A stretch of 64,000 nucleotides of DNA from contig NZ_VDUW01000001.1 of the NCBI RefSeq assembly GCF_008039555.1, positions 611,436 to 675,435 on the forward strand. Direction: 5' to 3'. Shown in pieces: positions 1 through 8,944 of the stretch. Origin of the DNA: Cerasibacillus terrae (GTDB lineage: Bacteria; Bacillota; Bacilli; Bacillales; Amphibacillaceae). The notes below the pieces were generated by a model. It did no database searches. It had not been told where the DNA came from and worked only from the letters and a program-made list of their open reading frames with translations. Numbering within the stretch: the stretch's first letter is position 1; each line of letters starts with the position of its first letter. A program made the translations under genes and the position numbers.

Positions 1-235
1 ATTGTAATAATGCATTTGCTTCTGCATGGATTGTCCGGACACAATGCCCATCAACAATATAACAACCTTCATCAATACAATGAACACTTCCAGAGACACT
101 CCCATTGTATCCTCCTGCAATAATCCGTTTATCACGAACAATGGTCGCACCAACCATTAATCTTGTACATGTGCTCCGTAAAGATAATAAATGGCTTTGG
201 GCCATAAAATATTGATTCCAAGGTATTCTTGCCAT
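1..235 (-). CDS. comEB: ComEB, dCMP deaminase family (partial, C-terminus outside window)
   Basis: Late competence operon protein of the zinc-dependent deoxycytidylate deaminase family, which converts dCMP to dUMP. Only the first 78 residues lie in the window; the reading frame runs off the left edge. The start ATG follows a GGGAGAG ribosome-binding site by 6 bases. The N-terminus MARIPWNQYFMAQSH and the motif CTRLMVGATIVRDKR closely match B. subtilis ComEB, and the HAE zinc/catalytic motif is visible at about residue 70. It sits directly downstream of comEA as in the classical comE operon. The family role is established knowledge; the requirement of ComEB itself for transformation is doubtful even in B. 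subtilis. Confidence 0.93.
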   Translation of the reverse strand, partial: MARIPWNQYFMAQSHLLSLRSTCTRLMVGATIVRDKRIIAGGYNGSVSGSVHCIDEGCYIVDGHCVRTIHAEANALLQ

Positions 236-272
236 TTTAATCTCTCCCTTTTTGCTATATTTCTTTGAATGT

Positions 273-872
273 TCAAGGAACCTGAATATCTTCCTTTAAG
301 TTTTCTAGTGTCTTTTCCCCTATCCCTGGAACTTCTAATAAATCCTCTACTGATTGAAAAAGGCCATTTTCTTCTCGGTAATCAATAATTGCTTGTGCCT
401 TTGACGGACCGATTCCATTTAACGATTCAATTTCATCTGCTGTTGCAGAATTGATTCGTATTTTGGATTGATTGGAATCAGAATCAGAAAGGTTTACTTG
501 GCTTTGCTCTACTTCTCCCTGAGCCGGAACATAGATCACCATTTCATCTTGTATTTTTTGGGCAAGGTTGATTGCTGTCTGTTCAGCCTTTTCATTAAAT
601 CCACCTGCAAGATCGATGGCTTCATGGACTCGAGCATCATGGGCCATCTCATATATTCCTGGTTTTACGACATTCCCTTTAATATCAACAATAATCTTCT
701 CTAGGCTCTTTGATTGCTCATTTTTTTCCTCTGTCTGATTACTAGCTTCAGGAAATGAATTCGGGGTAAGATTCGCTTCATCTTTTGGATTATCTTTCAT
801 AAAGAAAAAGTAAAATAGAAAAAAAGAACCGATTGCTATTACAGCTCCATATTTTTTAAATCGATGAAACAA
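273..872 (-). CDS. comEA: ComEA, membrane-anchored DNA receptor for competence
   Basis: DNA-binding receptor that captures extracellular double-stranded DNA at the membrane during transformation. The 199-residue protein has one N-terminal membrane anchor (about residues 9-25), a charged linker, an SLBB-type domain (about 58-117, motif VVKPGIYEM) and a C-terminal pair of helix-hairpin-helix motifs (about 139-196, with LNGIGPSKAQAI and VPGIGEKTL) that bind DNA. The start is probably TTG; no ATG gives the anchor. comEB follows 37 bases downstream. A perfect terminator at 969-1006 separates it from the rsfS operon, so it should have its own promoter. The yqeM and comER genes found here in B. subtilis are absent. 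Confidence 0.92.
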   Translation of the reverse strand: MFHRFKKYGAVIAIGSFFLFYFFFMKDNPKDEANLTPNSFPEASNQTEEKNEQSKSLEKIIVDIKGNVVKPGIYEMAHDARVHEAIDLAGGFNEKAEQTAINLAQKIQDEMVIYVPAQGEVEQSQVNLSDSDSNQSKIRINSATADEIESLNGIGPSKAQAIIDYREENGLFQSVEDLLEVPGIGEKTLENLKEDIQVP

Positions 873-968
873 AGGGGATCACATCCTTTTAAAGTGAAAG
901 TAGAATATACGAAGAAATTGATACTATTATATCGTGTACAATCCAGATACACAAATATGCATTTACTA

Positions 969-1006
969 GAAAAAGATCGGAATTATGAGTAATTCCGATC
1001 TTTTTC
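969..1006 (-). terminator. Intrinsic terminator after rsfS
   Basis: Perfect 17-bp inverted repeat with a 4-base loop. The arms begin GAAAAAGATCGG and end CCGATCTTTTTC. It lies about 110 bases past the rsfS stop codon and has T-rich flanks on both sides, so it could work in both directions. It marks the end of the yqeG-to-rsfS operon. Confidence 0.85.
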
Positions 1007-1117
1007 ATACAAATATTAAAAAACTCCTTTATTCAATTAGCGAAAATCCACTTTTGGATAAAAATATTTATGAATAACTTTATTTCTTAAATTTAGTAAA
1101 CATGGCATCTAATTGGT

Positions 1118-1474
1118 TTACTCTTCACTTCCAATTTGTAATGACACATACGGGGCATCTCCCCATAATCTTTCTAAATTATAATAATCCCGTTCATCTT
1201 TATGAAAAACATGACAAACAATGTCCCCTAAATCGACTAATACCCATCTTGCATGATCCATACCTTCTATACGGTTTACTTCTAAATCATGTTCTTCTAA
1301 TGTGCTCTGGATCCCTTTTGCAATTGCTTGGACTTGTCTTTCATTACTTCCTTCACAAATAACGAAATAATCCGCAATTAAAGATATACCCTCCATATTC
1401 AAAGCAACGATATTTTCCGCGCGTTTATCATCACATGCCTCTGTAACAAGATTTAGTATTTCCTTTGTTTCCAT
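1118..1474 (-). CDS. rsfS: Ribosome silencing factor RsfS
   Basis: Binds ribosomal protein L14 on the 50S subunit and blocks subunit joining when nutrients are scarce. The 118-residue product begins METKEILN and carries the family sequence IADYFVICEGSNERQVQAIA and the C-terminal VCHVFHKDERDYYNLERLWGD. The chosen ATG lies 10 bases after GGAGGT; an upstream in-frame GTG would overlap that ribosome-binding site. It overlaps the region of the yqeK stop by design: yqeK ends at 1476, so the two are translationally coupled. Last gene of the operon that starts at yqeG. Confidence 0.94.
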   Translation of the reverse strand: METKEILNLVTEACDDKRAENIVALNMEGISLIADYFVICEGSNERQVQAIAKGIQSTLEEHDLEVNRIEGMDHARWVLVDLGDIVCHVFHKDERDYYNLERLWGDAPYVSLQIGSEE

Positions 1475-1475
1475 A

Positions 1476-2051
1476 CTATGAATTACCTCCACTTATTTTT
1501 TTCGTTAAATCATTATATGCATGAAAAGTGTCTGGATATATAGGTTGATTTTTTTCCATTAAATAATGAATGGTATTTCGAGAAATCATCCAAGCTGTTT
1601 TAACTAAATCTTTATTAGCCATTTCCCTTACTTCATCCAACCCCGGAAAACTTCTGCCGGGTTCGATATAATCTGCAACATATAAAATAAGTTCTAATGG
1701 TGACATGTCCTTCTTACCAGTTGTATGACAATGAATAGCAGCTTGAATAGCTGGATCTTTAATCCCTTGTTCCCGCTCTATTAAAATTGCTCCAACTGGA
1801 CCATGCCATAATTGATGATGATAAAAAAGAAGGTCCTTTGGTAAATGAGTATGGGTAATCCATCTTTTTAATTCATCTTTTGAACGAAATTTTGCATAAT
1901 CATGAAATATAGCAGCCATCTCTGTTTGCTCTTTAGCAACCCCATATCTTCCTGCTAATTGAATCGCAGTATTTGTTACTCGAATTGAGTGATCATAACG
2001 TTTTTTCGGTAAATGTGCTTCCAATACTTCCAATGCATCATTTCTATTCAT
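1476..2051 (-). CDS. yqeK: YqeK, HD-domain Ap4A hydrolase
   Basis: HD-superfamily metal-dependent phosphohydrolase. B. subtilis YqeK is a symmetrical diadenosine tetraphosphate hydrolase (established for the family). The 191 residues show the expected metal ligands: His21 in YDHSIRV, the HD pair in [10 protein letters not shown] near residue 50, and a later [12 protein letters not shown] helix with the last Asp. The start has a strong GGAGGGGG ribosome-binding site. It overlaps the nadD 3-prime end by 8 bases, which implies coupled translation. Confidence 0.93.
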   Translation of the reverse strand: MNRNDALEVLEAHLPKKRYDHSIRVTNTAIQLAGRYGVAKEQTEMAAIFHDYAKFRSKDELKRWITHTHLPKDLLFYHHQLWHGPVGAILIEREQGIKDPAIQAAIHCHTTGKKDMSPLELILYVADYIEPGRSFPGLDEVREMANKDLVKTAWMISRNTIHYLMEKNQPIYPDTFHAYNDLTKKISGGNS

Positions 2052-2607
2052 ATAAAGCCCCCTCCTCTATATAAGCTTGGACCTGTCGATTCACAAAATA
2101 TTTAATTGACTTATTCTGTGCTATACGCTTTCGAAGCATAGATGAAGATATTTCAATGAATGGTACATCAACCATTACAATTGGATAGGGAGTATCCAAG
2201 GTAAATCCAGGACGATTCACACCTACGAATGTAACTAATTGACATAATTCATCAATTTTATACCATTTAGGCAAATATTCAACCATATCTGCTCCGATGA
2301 TAAAGAAAAATTCCATATCCGGATTCATCTTAATCAACTGTATAATCGTATCATATGTATAGGATTTTCCTTTCCGTTCTATTTCAATTGTATTTAAAAG
2401 AAATAAAGGTTCATCTGAAATGGCCTTTTCCACCATTGTTAAGCGATCAATCGCACTAGCACTTGCCGATTGTTTATGCGGGGGCTCCGAAGATGGAATA
2501 AACCATATTTCATCTAAATTAAGACTTTGCCTAACTTCCTGAGCAATGATTAAATGGCCGATATGTGGTGGATCAAATGTCCCCCCTAAAATCCCTATGC
2601 GTTTCAT
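2044..2607 (-). CDS. nadD: Nicotinate-nucleotide adenylyltransferase
   Basis: Adenylates nicotinate mononucleotide to give deamido-NAD, the step before NadE (also in this window at 52041-52778). The 187-residue protein has the nucleotidyltransferase signature [12 protein letters not shown] at residues 8-19 and the C-terminal [10 protein letters not shown] motif that contacts ATP phosphates. Length is typical. The ATG follows AAAGGA at normal spacing. It lies between yhbY and yqeK as in B. subtilis. Confidence 0.95.
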   Translation of the reverse strand: MKRIGILGGTFDPPHIGHLIIAQEVRQSLNLDEIWFIPSSEPPHKQSASASAIDRLTMVEKAISDEPLFLLNTIEIERKGKSYTYDTIIQLIKMNPDMEFFFIIGADMVEYLPKWYKIDELCQLVTFVGVNRPGFTLDTPYPIVMVDVPFIEISSSMLRKRIAQNKSIKYFVNRQVQAYIEEGALYE

Positions 2608-2675
2608 CTACTTCTTCCTTTACAACTAAAATTTAAAAACCTTTTTATAATAAACGTATGTTTATTTTATCTCCA

Positions 2676-2966
2676 TTATGGAAGTTCTATTTTCTTATTA
2701 TCAACTGATTCTTTATATAAAATGATATTATTTCCTATTATTTGAACAATTTCCGCCCCTGTTCCCTCTGCTAATTGCTTAGCAACGTCATCTTTTTCTT
2801 CGAAGCAATTTTGTAAAATACTTACCTTTAACAATTCACGCTTTTCTAGTGCATCGTTTATTTGTTCAATAATATTGTCATTAACACCCATTTTTCCAAC
2901 CTGAAAAATTGGCTTAATATGATGTGCTTTTGATCGTAAAAAACGTTTTTGTTTACCTGTTAACAT
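2676..2966 (-). CDS. yhbY: YhbY-family CRM-domain RNA-binding protein
   Basis: Small single CRM-domain protein of the YhbY/YqeI family, linked to large-subunit ribosome assembly. The 96 residues start MLTGKQKRFLRSKAHHIKP and contain the GxxG-type loop QVGKMGVND that contacts RNA. It begins 1 base after the aroE stop codon and is preceded by AAGGAAG. Its neighbours RsfS and YqeH are also ribosome-associated, which supports a role in ribosome maturation. Confidence 0.93.
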   Translation of the reverse strand: MLTGKQKRFLRSKAHHIKPIFQVGKMGVNDNIIEQINDALEKRELLKVSILQNCFEEKDDVAKQLAEGTGAEIVQIIGNNIILYKESVDNKKIELP

Positions 2967-2967
2967 A

Positions 2968-3813
2968 TTATCTTCCTTCCAATAATTGTTTTAGTTGTTC
3001 ATCCATTTTACCGATAGAAACCGCCTGATTTGTCCAAATTTCAAATGCCCTCTGTGCTTGAAAGAGAAGCATTAAGTGACCTTGAAGAATCTTTGCACCT
3101 CTTTGTTTCGCATTTTTTAAAAAGTTGGTTGAAATTGGTTGATATACAATATCACAAATAATATTTGGTTGTTCTAAATTTTGAAGCGATATAATTGACT
3201 TATGTTGTTTCGGTTTCATCCCAACATCGGTTGTTTGGATAATAATGTCATATTGATTAAGCCTTTTCTCACTTTCTTCTAAAGAATAAATATCTGTTTT
3301 GACTTTTGTTTGGTCCTGTTTTGCAATTTTAAGAGCATTTGTTCTTGTACGGTTAGCAATATCAATTCGTTCCACATCTTTCATTTGTAAAGCTGCATAA
3401 ATTCCTCTTGCCGCTCCTCCCGCACCAATGAGCAATACTTGTATATTTGTTTTTTCAATTACTTCTGGATACCTATATTCTAGAGCACGAACAAAGCCAA
3501 ACCCATCTGTATTATATCCTATCCAGTTTCCATCACGATAAATCACTGTGTTTACGGCACCTATATGTTCTGCACTAGTATCTATTTTATCCAAATAGGG
3601 CATGATTTTTTGTTTGTATGGGACAGTGACATTAAACCCTGTATAGTGCTGCTCTTTTAATTCAATAAGTATATCTCCTAATGATTTTTCAGGATGTACT
3701 TCTATTAAATCATATCGCCCCTGTAGATGAGCATTTTTAAGAAAAGATTGGTGAATCCAAGGTGATAATGAATGTTCTACAGGATAACCAATTAAACCCA
3801 ATTGATAAAACAT
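2968..3813 (-). CDS. aroE: Shikimate dehydrogenase
   Basis: NADPH-dependent reduction of 3-dehydroshikimate to shikimate in aromatic amino acid synthesis. The 281-residue protein has the substrate motif EHSLSP at residues 13-18, the catalytic NVTVPYK with Lys67, and the Rossmann loop LIGAGGAARG near residues 130-138. The ATG follows AAAGGTG. It sits between yqeH and yhbY with gaps of 20 bases or less, inside the operon. Confidence 0.95.
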   Translation of the reverse strand: MFYQLGLIGYPVEHSLSPWIHQSFLKNAHLQGRYDLIEVHPEKSLGDILIELKEQHYTGFNVTVPYKQKIMPYLDKIDTSAEHIGAVNTVIYRDGNWIGYNTDGFGFVRALEYRYPEVIEKTNIQVLLIGAGGAARGIYAALQMKDVERIDIANRTRTNALKIAKQDQTKVKTDIYSLEESEKRLNQYDIIIQTTDVGMKPKQHKSIISLQNLEQPNIICDIVYQPISTNFLKNAKQRGAKILQGHLMLLFQAQRAFEIWTNQAVSIGKMDEQLKQLLEGR

Positions 3814-3833
3814 ATTTCTTCACCTTTCCTTTA

Positions 3834-4958
3834 TTAAATGAGAGATTTCCGTAAGCTTACTGCAATACCTTGAGGAGCGTGTACTTCTACTGTTACATCT
3901 TTTCCTGATGTACTTATCCAACCTAATCCGGGAATAACGATATCTGTTGGTCTTTCGGCAGAAATTCGAAAAGTATTTTTAACGAGCTTCGGAAGTATTT
4001 CTAAGCTTTCTTCGTTTGGAGGTGCGAGCATTTCCCCCACATGGTTATCATACAACTGATCTGCATTTTCCAGTTTTGTACGATGGATTATTAAATGATT
4101 TGAAAAATAACAAACAAATGATTGTTTTTCACCTTTAATAAAGTCAAATCTTGCTAAACCACCAAAAAACAATGTCTGCTTAGCATTCAGTTGATAAACT
4201 GCTGGCTTGATTTCTTTCGTTGGGTGGATGATTTTTAAATCTTTCTTAGACACATAATGAGAGATTTGTTGTCTATTTATAATCCCAGGAGTATCAACCA
4301 TTGCTGATGAATCATCTAATGGAATTTCAATAAAACCTAAAGTTGTCCCTGGAAAATAAGAAGTAGTAATAACATTATCGATTCCAGTTGACTGTTTAAT
4401 GAGCCGGTTAATAAAAGTAGACTTCCCAACATTTGTTGCACCAACAATATAAACATCTTTACCTTTTCGCAAGGTCTCTATTTTATCAACTAATTCTTCC
4501 ATTCCATGACCTCTTGTAGAAGATATTAAAGAAACATCTTTTACAGATAAACCTACCTCTTTAGCAGAAGAGCGTAGCCATTGTAGTAAGCGATTCTTAT
4601 TTGTAGATTTCGGTAATAAGTCTATTTTGTTTCCTACAAGAATGATTGGGTTGTTTCCAACGATTCTAGGTAAACTAGAAAACAGACTGCCACTCACATC
4701 AAAGATGTCAACAATATGTACGATTAACCCCTCTTTTTCTTGTATGCTTGTTAACATTTTTAAGAAATCATCATCTGTTATTTCTACGTCTTGTATTTCA
4801 TTATAATGTTTTAAACGAAAACAACGCTTGCATAGGATATCTTCTTTTGCAAGCGTAGATTTTGGAGTATAGCCTTGTTTTTGCGGATCTTCTGTTTGAA
4901 TTTCAACTCCACATCCCTGGCAAGCCAACTGATCATTTTCAGATGCTATTCCTCCCAT
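3834..4958 (-). CDS. yqeH: YqeH, circularly permuted ribosome-assembly GTPase
   Basis: GTPase needed for 30S subunit assembly. The 374 residues begin with a zinc finger (Cys13, Cys16, Cys43, Cys46). The GTPase motifs appear in permuted order: NKID (110-113), SSTRG (146-150), then the P-loop GATNVGKST (173-181) and DTPG (222-225). A C-terminal domain of about 130 residues follows. The ATG has AAAGGA at 8 bases. It overlaps the yqeG 3-prime end by 13 bases. All conserved motifs are intact. Confidence 0.95.
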   Translation of the reverse strand: MGGIASENDQLACQGCGVEIQTEDPQKQGYTPKSTLAKEDILCKRCFRLKHYNEIQDVEITDDDFLKMLTSIQEKEGLIVHIVDIFDVSGSLFSSLPRIVGNNPIILVGNKIDLLPKSTNKNRLLQWLRSSAKEVGLSVKDVSLISSTRGHGMEELVDKIETLRKGKDVYIVGATNVGKSTFINRLIKQSTGIDNVITTSYFPGTTLGFIEIPLDDSSAMVDTPGIINRQQISHYVSKKDLKIIHPTKEIKPAVYQLNAKQTLFFGGLARFDFIKGEKQSFVCYFSNHLIIHRTKLENADQLYDNHVGEMLAPPNEESLEILPKLVKNTFRISAERPTDIVIPGLGWISTSGKDVTVEVHAPQGIAVSLRKSLI

Positions 4959-5461
4959 GTAATCATTCCTTTCTTACGCATTTTATTTAATATCATTCTT
5001 TCTATACGACGGTTAAATTTTGTCACCTTTGCATCTGTTTCAACAATTGGAACAACGAGTATCGTATAAAACCCTGCAGCATTACCACCAAGTACATCTG
5101 TTAATAATTGATCACCAATCACTACTACTTCTTCATTCGATAGTCCCATATTTTGCGCTGCTTTTTTAAATGCTCGTGTTAATGGCTTTCGCGCACTAAA
5201 AACATACGGGGTATCTAATGGTTCCGAAAAAAATCTTACTCGCTCTTCTTTATTATTGGAAATGATGGTTATTTTTATATCTTCTTCTTTCATTTTTTTA
5301 AACCATTCATAAACTTCTGGTGTTGCCTCTCTAACATCCCAAGCGACTAATGTATTATCTAAGTCTGTAATAATTCCTTTAATTCCTATTTTAGTAAGTT
5401 CTTTTGGTTCAATCTCAAAAATACTTTTAACATGGTTATTCGGCAAAAATAACTTCAGCAA
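4946..5461 (-). CDS. yqeG: YqeG, HAD-family phosphatase (IIIA)
   Basis: HAD-superfamily phosphatase of the YqeG/IIIA class; its natural substrate is not settled. The 171-residue protein has the nucleophile motif TDLDNTLVAWD near residue 35, the SNN motif in TIISNNKEE, and the late VIGDQLLTDVLGGNAAG motif. The start is called as TTG, 7 bases after GAGGT and aligning with the start of the B. subtilis protein; the in-frame GTG just upstream overlaps the ribosome-binding site. First gene of the operon; a TATAAT -10 box lies at 5479-5484. Confidence 0.9.
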   Translation of the reverse strand: MLKLFLPNNHVKSIFEIEPKELTKIGIKGIITDLDNTLVAWDVREATPEVYEWFKKMKEEDIKITIISNNKEERVRFFSEPLDTPYVFSARKPLTRAFKKAAQNMGLSNEEVVVIGDQLLTDVLGGNAAGFYTILVVPIVETDAKVTKFNRRIERMILNKMRKKGMITWEE

Positions 5462-5686
5462 CCTATACACCTCATTACATTATAACAACAATTTGTCCAT
5501 CTTTTTCCTATAACAAATATATTATATAGTAATATGTCACAATTACCAAAAAAAGATATAAAATGGTAGAGAAAAGCTATTAGGTATTTACCATTTATTA
5601 GTTATACATCTCTTGATTTAACTATACAAATTTTTCATTTGATTTTATTCAATAAATCGTTCGACAAATCCCAACATTTTTCGAAT

Positions 5687-5775
5687 TGTGGATAACTTTA
5701 TCAACATTATTATTGTTGTCTAATCAACATTTCTTTCTAGTCAAAATAAAGTTATGCACATGAAAATGTAGATAA
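5687..5775. promoter_or_regulatory. DnaA-box cluster upstream of sda
   Basis: Four 9-base DnaA-box-like sites lie within 90 bases. 5687-5695 reads TTATCCACA on the minus strand (exact consensus). 5698-5706 is TTATCAACA (one mismatch). 5752-5760 is TTATGCACA (fits TTATNCACA). 5767-5775 reads TTATCTACA on the minus strand (one mismatch). In B. subtilis the sda promoter is controlled through DnaA boxes, so this is probably the DnaA operator of sda. The rest of the 5471-5886 gap is AT-rich and holds no gene I can support. Confidence 0.8.
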
Positions 5776-5886
5776 GTCAAACCTTGTGCCATTTATCAAA
5801 TCATGGTAGTTTATTATTAGTCCATCAAAACTTGTTCATTTTAATAGCTATTCATTTAGGCTGTGAGACAATTAGGGGGATTTATT

Positions 5887-6027
5887 ATGAAGCGGCTTTC
5901 GGATGAACTACTACTAGAATCTTACAAGAAGGCTAAGGAATTAAATCTCGATACAGATTTTATTTTATTAATTAAAAAAGAAATATATCGGAGAAATTTA
6001 TCGAATAAAATAAAAATTTCAGGCTAG
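5887..6027 (+). CDS. sda: Sda, sporulation checkpoint inhibitor
   Basis: Short helical-hairpin protein that binds the sporulation histidine kinase (KinA in B. subtilis), blocks autophosphorylation and so delays Spo0A activation while DNA replication is active or damaged. The 46-residue product starts MKRLSDELLLESYKKAK and matches B. subtilis Sda (also 46 residues) over most of its length. The ATG lies 6 bases after AGGGGGA. It is next to yqeG as in B. subtilis, transcribed divergently, behind a DnaA-box cluster. This gene is shorter than common ORF-length cut-offs and easily missed. Confidence 0.93.
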   Translation: MKRLSDELLLESYKKAKELNLDTDFILLIKKEIYRRNLSNKIKISG

Positions 6028-6098
6028 CCTTCTATATGTATTTTCATTGCTTCTGTGCATACAAAAACACTAAAAATATGGTATGATACAAGAAGAAC

Positions 6099-6131
6099 CT
6101 CTTATCGTTATTAATAGATAAGAGTTTTTTA
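6099..6131 (+). terminator. Terminator after sda
   Basis: CTCTTATC and GATAAGAG form an 8-bp stem around a 10-base loop, followed by TTTTTT. It lies about 70 bases past the sda stop. The remaining 6132-6268 stretch is AT-rich and presumably holds the mrp promoter, but I see no clear consensus pair. Confidence 0.75.
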
Positions 6132-6268
6132 TTTTTCTGGGTACTGTAATTGTGTTAAGATAATTTAGTGTGTATTTATTCAAATATATGCTTATTATTT
6201 TCGGTTAGCTTCTTTATTGCAACAAATACATAACTAAATATTTATTATTTAAGGAGGACAGCAGCTTC

Positions 6269-8605
6269 ATGATATTCGCAATATTCATTCCACTACTATT
6301 CGCTTTATTTGTTCCTTTATTAAGCAAGTTAAAGGAGCGCATACATACAGGTATTTTTGTTCTTTTTATTCCCTTAAGTATTTTTTTGTATTTTATACGT
6401 TTTATTGGGAAAGACTTTGTCCCCATTAAACAAACATATCAATGGATTCCTTCTTTAGGAATTAATCTTGATTTTTATTTAGACGGACTTAGCCTTCTTT
6501 TCATTTTATTAATCAGTGGAATTGGGACACTTGTTGTAGCCTATTCCATCTATTATTTGGACAGAACAGAAAGATTAGGTCATTTTTATGTTTACTTACT
6601 GATGTTTATGTCTGCCATGTTAGGTGTTGTGTCATTTGATAACATCTTTGCCATATACACATTCTGGGAGTTAACCTCCATTTCATCGTTCCTTTTAATT
6701 GGTTATTGGCATTTTAAAGAACGTTCTCGCTATGGTGCACAAAAATCGATGCTCATCACTATTTTCGGTGGTTTAAGCATGTTTGGTGGTTTCATATTAT
6801 TATCGGTCATTGCTGGAACAACAAGTATCCGCGAATTGATTCTACATGCAGATATTATTTTAAACAGTAATTACTTACCACTTGCTCTAATCCTTATCTT
6901 ATTAGGTGCATTTACAAAATCTGCTCAATTTCCGTTTCATATTTGGTTACCAGACGCAATGGAAGCCCCTACACCAGTTAGTGCATATTTGCACTCCGCA
7001 ACCATGGTAAAAGCAGGGATTTATTTAGTGGCACGGCTCTCACCTATTTTCTCAAGTTATGAATGGTTCTTTATCATTGTAAGTACCTTTGGAATAGTTA
7101 CATTGTGTTGGGGTTCTTATATGGCTGTTCGTCAGACAGATTTGAAAGCGATTTTAGCTTTCTCAACCATTAGTCAACTTGGAATGATCATGGCGATGTT
7201 AGGATTCGGAACAAAAGTAGCGATTTTCGCAGCTGTTTTCCATATTTTAAACCATGCAACATTTAAAGGTAGTCTGTTTATGGTAGCAGGTGTGATTGAT
7301 GTACAAACTGGTACCCGTGACATACGGAAACTTGGTGGTCTCTTCACATTTTTACCAATTACAGCAACACTCGCCTTGTTTGGTACATTTTCAATGGCTG
7401 GAATTCCATTACCATTTTTAAATGGATTTTACAGTAAAGAAATGTTCTTTGATTCCACATTACAATTAACACAGTCTGGAAATGGGATTGCTCAATTTAT
7501 GGTGCAAATTATCCCATATTTAGCTGTCATAGGTAGTATCTTTACATTTGTTTATTCCATGTACTTCTTCTTTGGAGTATTTGGTGGAAAGAAACACACG
7601 ATGAAATTAGCCAAATCACCTGTGGAAGCACCAATTGGAATGTTGATTCCACCAATGATTCTTGTGTTGGGTGTTATTGGAATCGGTTTATTCCCTAATG
7701 CTTTTAATGGAACATTTTTAGCACATGCAGCAGAAGCAATTAATCCTTTAAGTAGTGCAGGTCATATTAAATTCTGGCACGGATTGAATACGCCATTTAT
7801 CATGTCATTAATTGTTGTTGGGGTTGGATTTGTTCTGTTTAAAACAAAAAATGTTTGGAAAAAAATTTACGACATCTTACCTGGAAGATTTAGTTTTAAC
7901 AAAGTTTATGATCAAATCATAAAGAATATCGACATCGTCTCAACAAAAATAACGAATAAATATATGAATGGATCACTTGGAACATATATTTCTTTAATTA
8001 TTGGTGCGATCGTTGTTGTAACAGGTTTCGTTATGATCCAAACAGGTGGATTTACAATTTCCTTTGATAACTTAGCGGAGATAACGATTATTGAATTGAC
8101 AGTTGCCGTTTTAATCGTGATTGCAGCAATTGCAACGATCTTCTCAAACAGTAATTTAGCAGCATTATTAATAACTGGTGTTGTTGGTTATGGTGTATCC
8201 GTCTTGTTTCTTATTTATCGAGCACCAGATTTAGCATTAACACAATTAGTAATTGAAACAGTATCCGTTGTTTTGTTTTTACTTGCTTTTTTACATCTAC
8301 CGAAAATGCGAAAAAGAAGCGAAAAACCCCCTGTTAAACTAAAGAATATAATCATATCTGTTGGTTTTGGAGCTTTAATGACATTGGTTGGTATTTCAGC
8401 ACATAGTTCAAATTGGTTTGAGCCAATATCTGACTACTTCTTAGATACTGCTCTTCCAATTGGCGGTGGAAAAAACGTAGTAAACGTCATCCTTGTTGAT
8501 ATGCGTGGATTAGATACATTATTTGAAATTACGGTACTAGGAATTGCAGCACTGGCTGTTTTTACCCTTATCAAACTTCGGAAAGATAAGGAGGAGGCTG
8601 ATTAA
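6269..8605 (+). CDS. mrpA: MrpA, large subunit of Mrp cation/H+ antiporter
   Basis: Largest subunit of the multisubunit Na+(K+)/H+ antiporter used for pH and sodium homeostasis, related to complex I subunit NuoL. The 778-residue membrane protein has the NuoL-like core (GIGTLVVAYSIYYL, WLPDAMEAPTPVSAYLHS with the conserved proton-path residues), followed by MbhD-like (about 615-690) and MbhE-like C-terminal segments ending in VDMRGLDTLFEITVLGIAAL. The ATG is preceded by AAGGAGG with an 11-base gap. It is the first gene of the operon. No MnhB/MrpB-type domain is fused to its end; the protein is slightly shorter than B. subtilis MrpA. Confidence 0.95.
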   Translation: MIFAIFIPLLFALFVPLLSKLKERIHTGIFVLFIPLSIFLYFIRFIGKDFVPIKQTYQWIPSLGINLDFYLDGLSLLFILLISGIGTLVVAYSIYYLDRTERLGHFYVYLLMFMSAMLGVVSFDNIFAIYTFWELTSISSFLLIGYWHFKERSRYGAQKSMLITIFGGLSMFGGFILLSVIAGTTSIRELILHADIILNSNYLPLALILILLGAFTKSAQFPFHIWLPDAMEAPTPVSAYLHSATMVKAGIYLVARLSPIFSSYEWFFIIVSTFGIVTLCWGSYMAVRQTDLKAILAFSTISQLGMIMAMLGFGTKVAIFAAVFHILNHATFKGSLFMVAGVIDVQTGTRDIRKLGGLFTFLPITATLALFGTFSMAGIPLPFLNGFYSKEMFFDSTLQLTQSGNGIAQFMVQIIPYLAVIGSIFTFVYSMYFFFGVFGGKKHTMKLAKSPVEAPIGMLIPPMILVLGVIGIGLFPNAFNGTFLAHAAEAINPLSSAGHIKFWHGLNTPFIMSLIVVGVGFVLFKTKNVWKKIYDILPGRFSFNKVYDQIIKNIDIVSTKITNKYMNGSLGTYISLIIGAIVVVTGFVMIQTGGFTISFDNLAEITIIELTVAVLIVIAAIATIFSNSNLAALLITGVVGYGVSVLFLIYRAPDLALTQLVIETVSVVLFLLAFLHLPKMRKRSEKPPVKLKNIIISVGFGALMTLVGISAHSSNWFEPISDYFLDTALPIGGGKNVVNVILVDMRGLDTLFEITVLGIAALAVFTLIKLRKDKEEAD

Positions 8606-8944
8606 ATGGAGATAATTATTTCAATATTAGCTGGTATTATATTCGCGGTAGCCGTTTATAATCTCTTACAGAAACAAATGATTCGAATCATTATTGGGAC
8701 AGTGCTCATATCACATGCTGCACACTTATTTATTTTAACGATGGGGAAATTAAAACGAGGACAACCACCTATTCTAAGTGAAGGTGTAACCTCCTATACA
8801 GACCCTTTACCTCAGGCATTAATTCTAACATCAATTGTTATTAGTTTCGGATTAACTAGTTTAATGCTTGTCTTGGCCTATCGTACTGCACAAGAAAACA
8901 AAACAGATAATATGGAACAATTGAGGGGTAAACCAAATGAATAA
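8606..8944 (+). CDS. mrpC: MrpC, antiporter subunit (NuoK-like)
   Basis: NuoK-like small membrane subunit of the Mrp antiporter. The 112 residues form three membrane helices, with the family sequence LISHAAHLFILTMGKL and the QALILTSIVISFGLTS helix. The ATG follows the mrpA stop codon with no spacer, and its ribosome-binding site AAGGAGGAGG lies inside the mrpA coding end. That tight fusion leaves no room for mrpB, which normally sits here. It overlaps mrpD by 8 bases. Confidence 0.94.
   Translation: MEIIISILAGIIFAVAVYNLLQKQMIRIIIGTVLISHAAHLFILTMGKLKRGQPPILSEGVTSYTDPLPQALILTSIVISFGLTSLMLVLAYRTAQENKTDNMEQLRGKPNE

Noticed and set aside
6132..6268. Regulatory leader or riboswitch before mrpA
   Set aside because: The stretch is AT-rich without conserved stems or known motifs; only a normal ribosome-binding site is clear.
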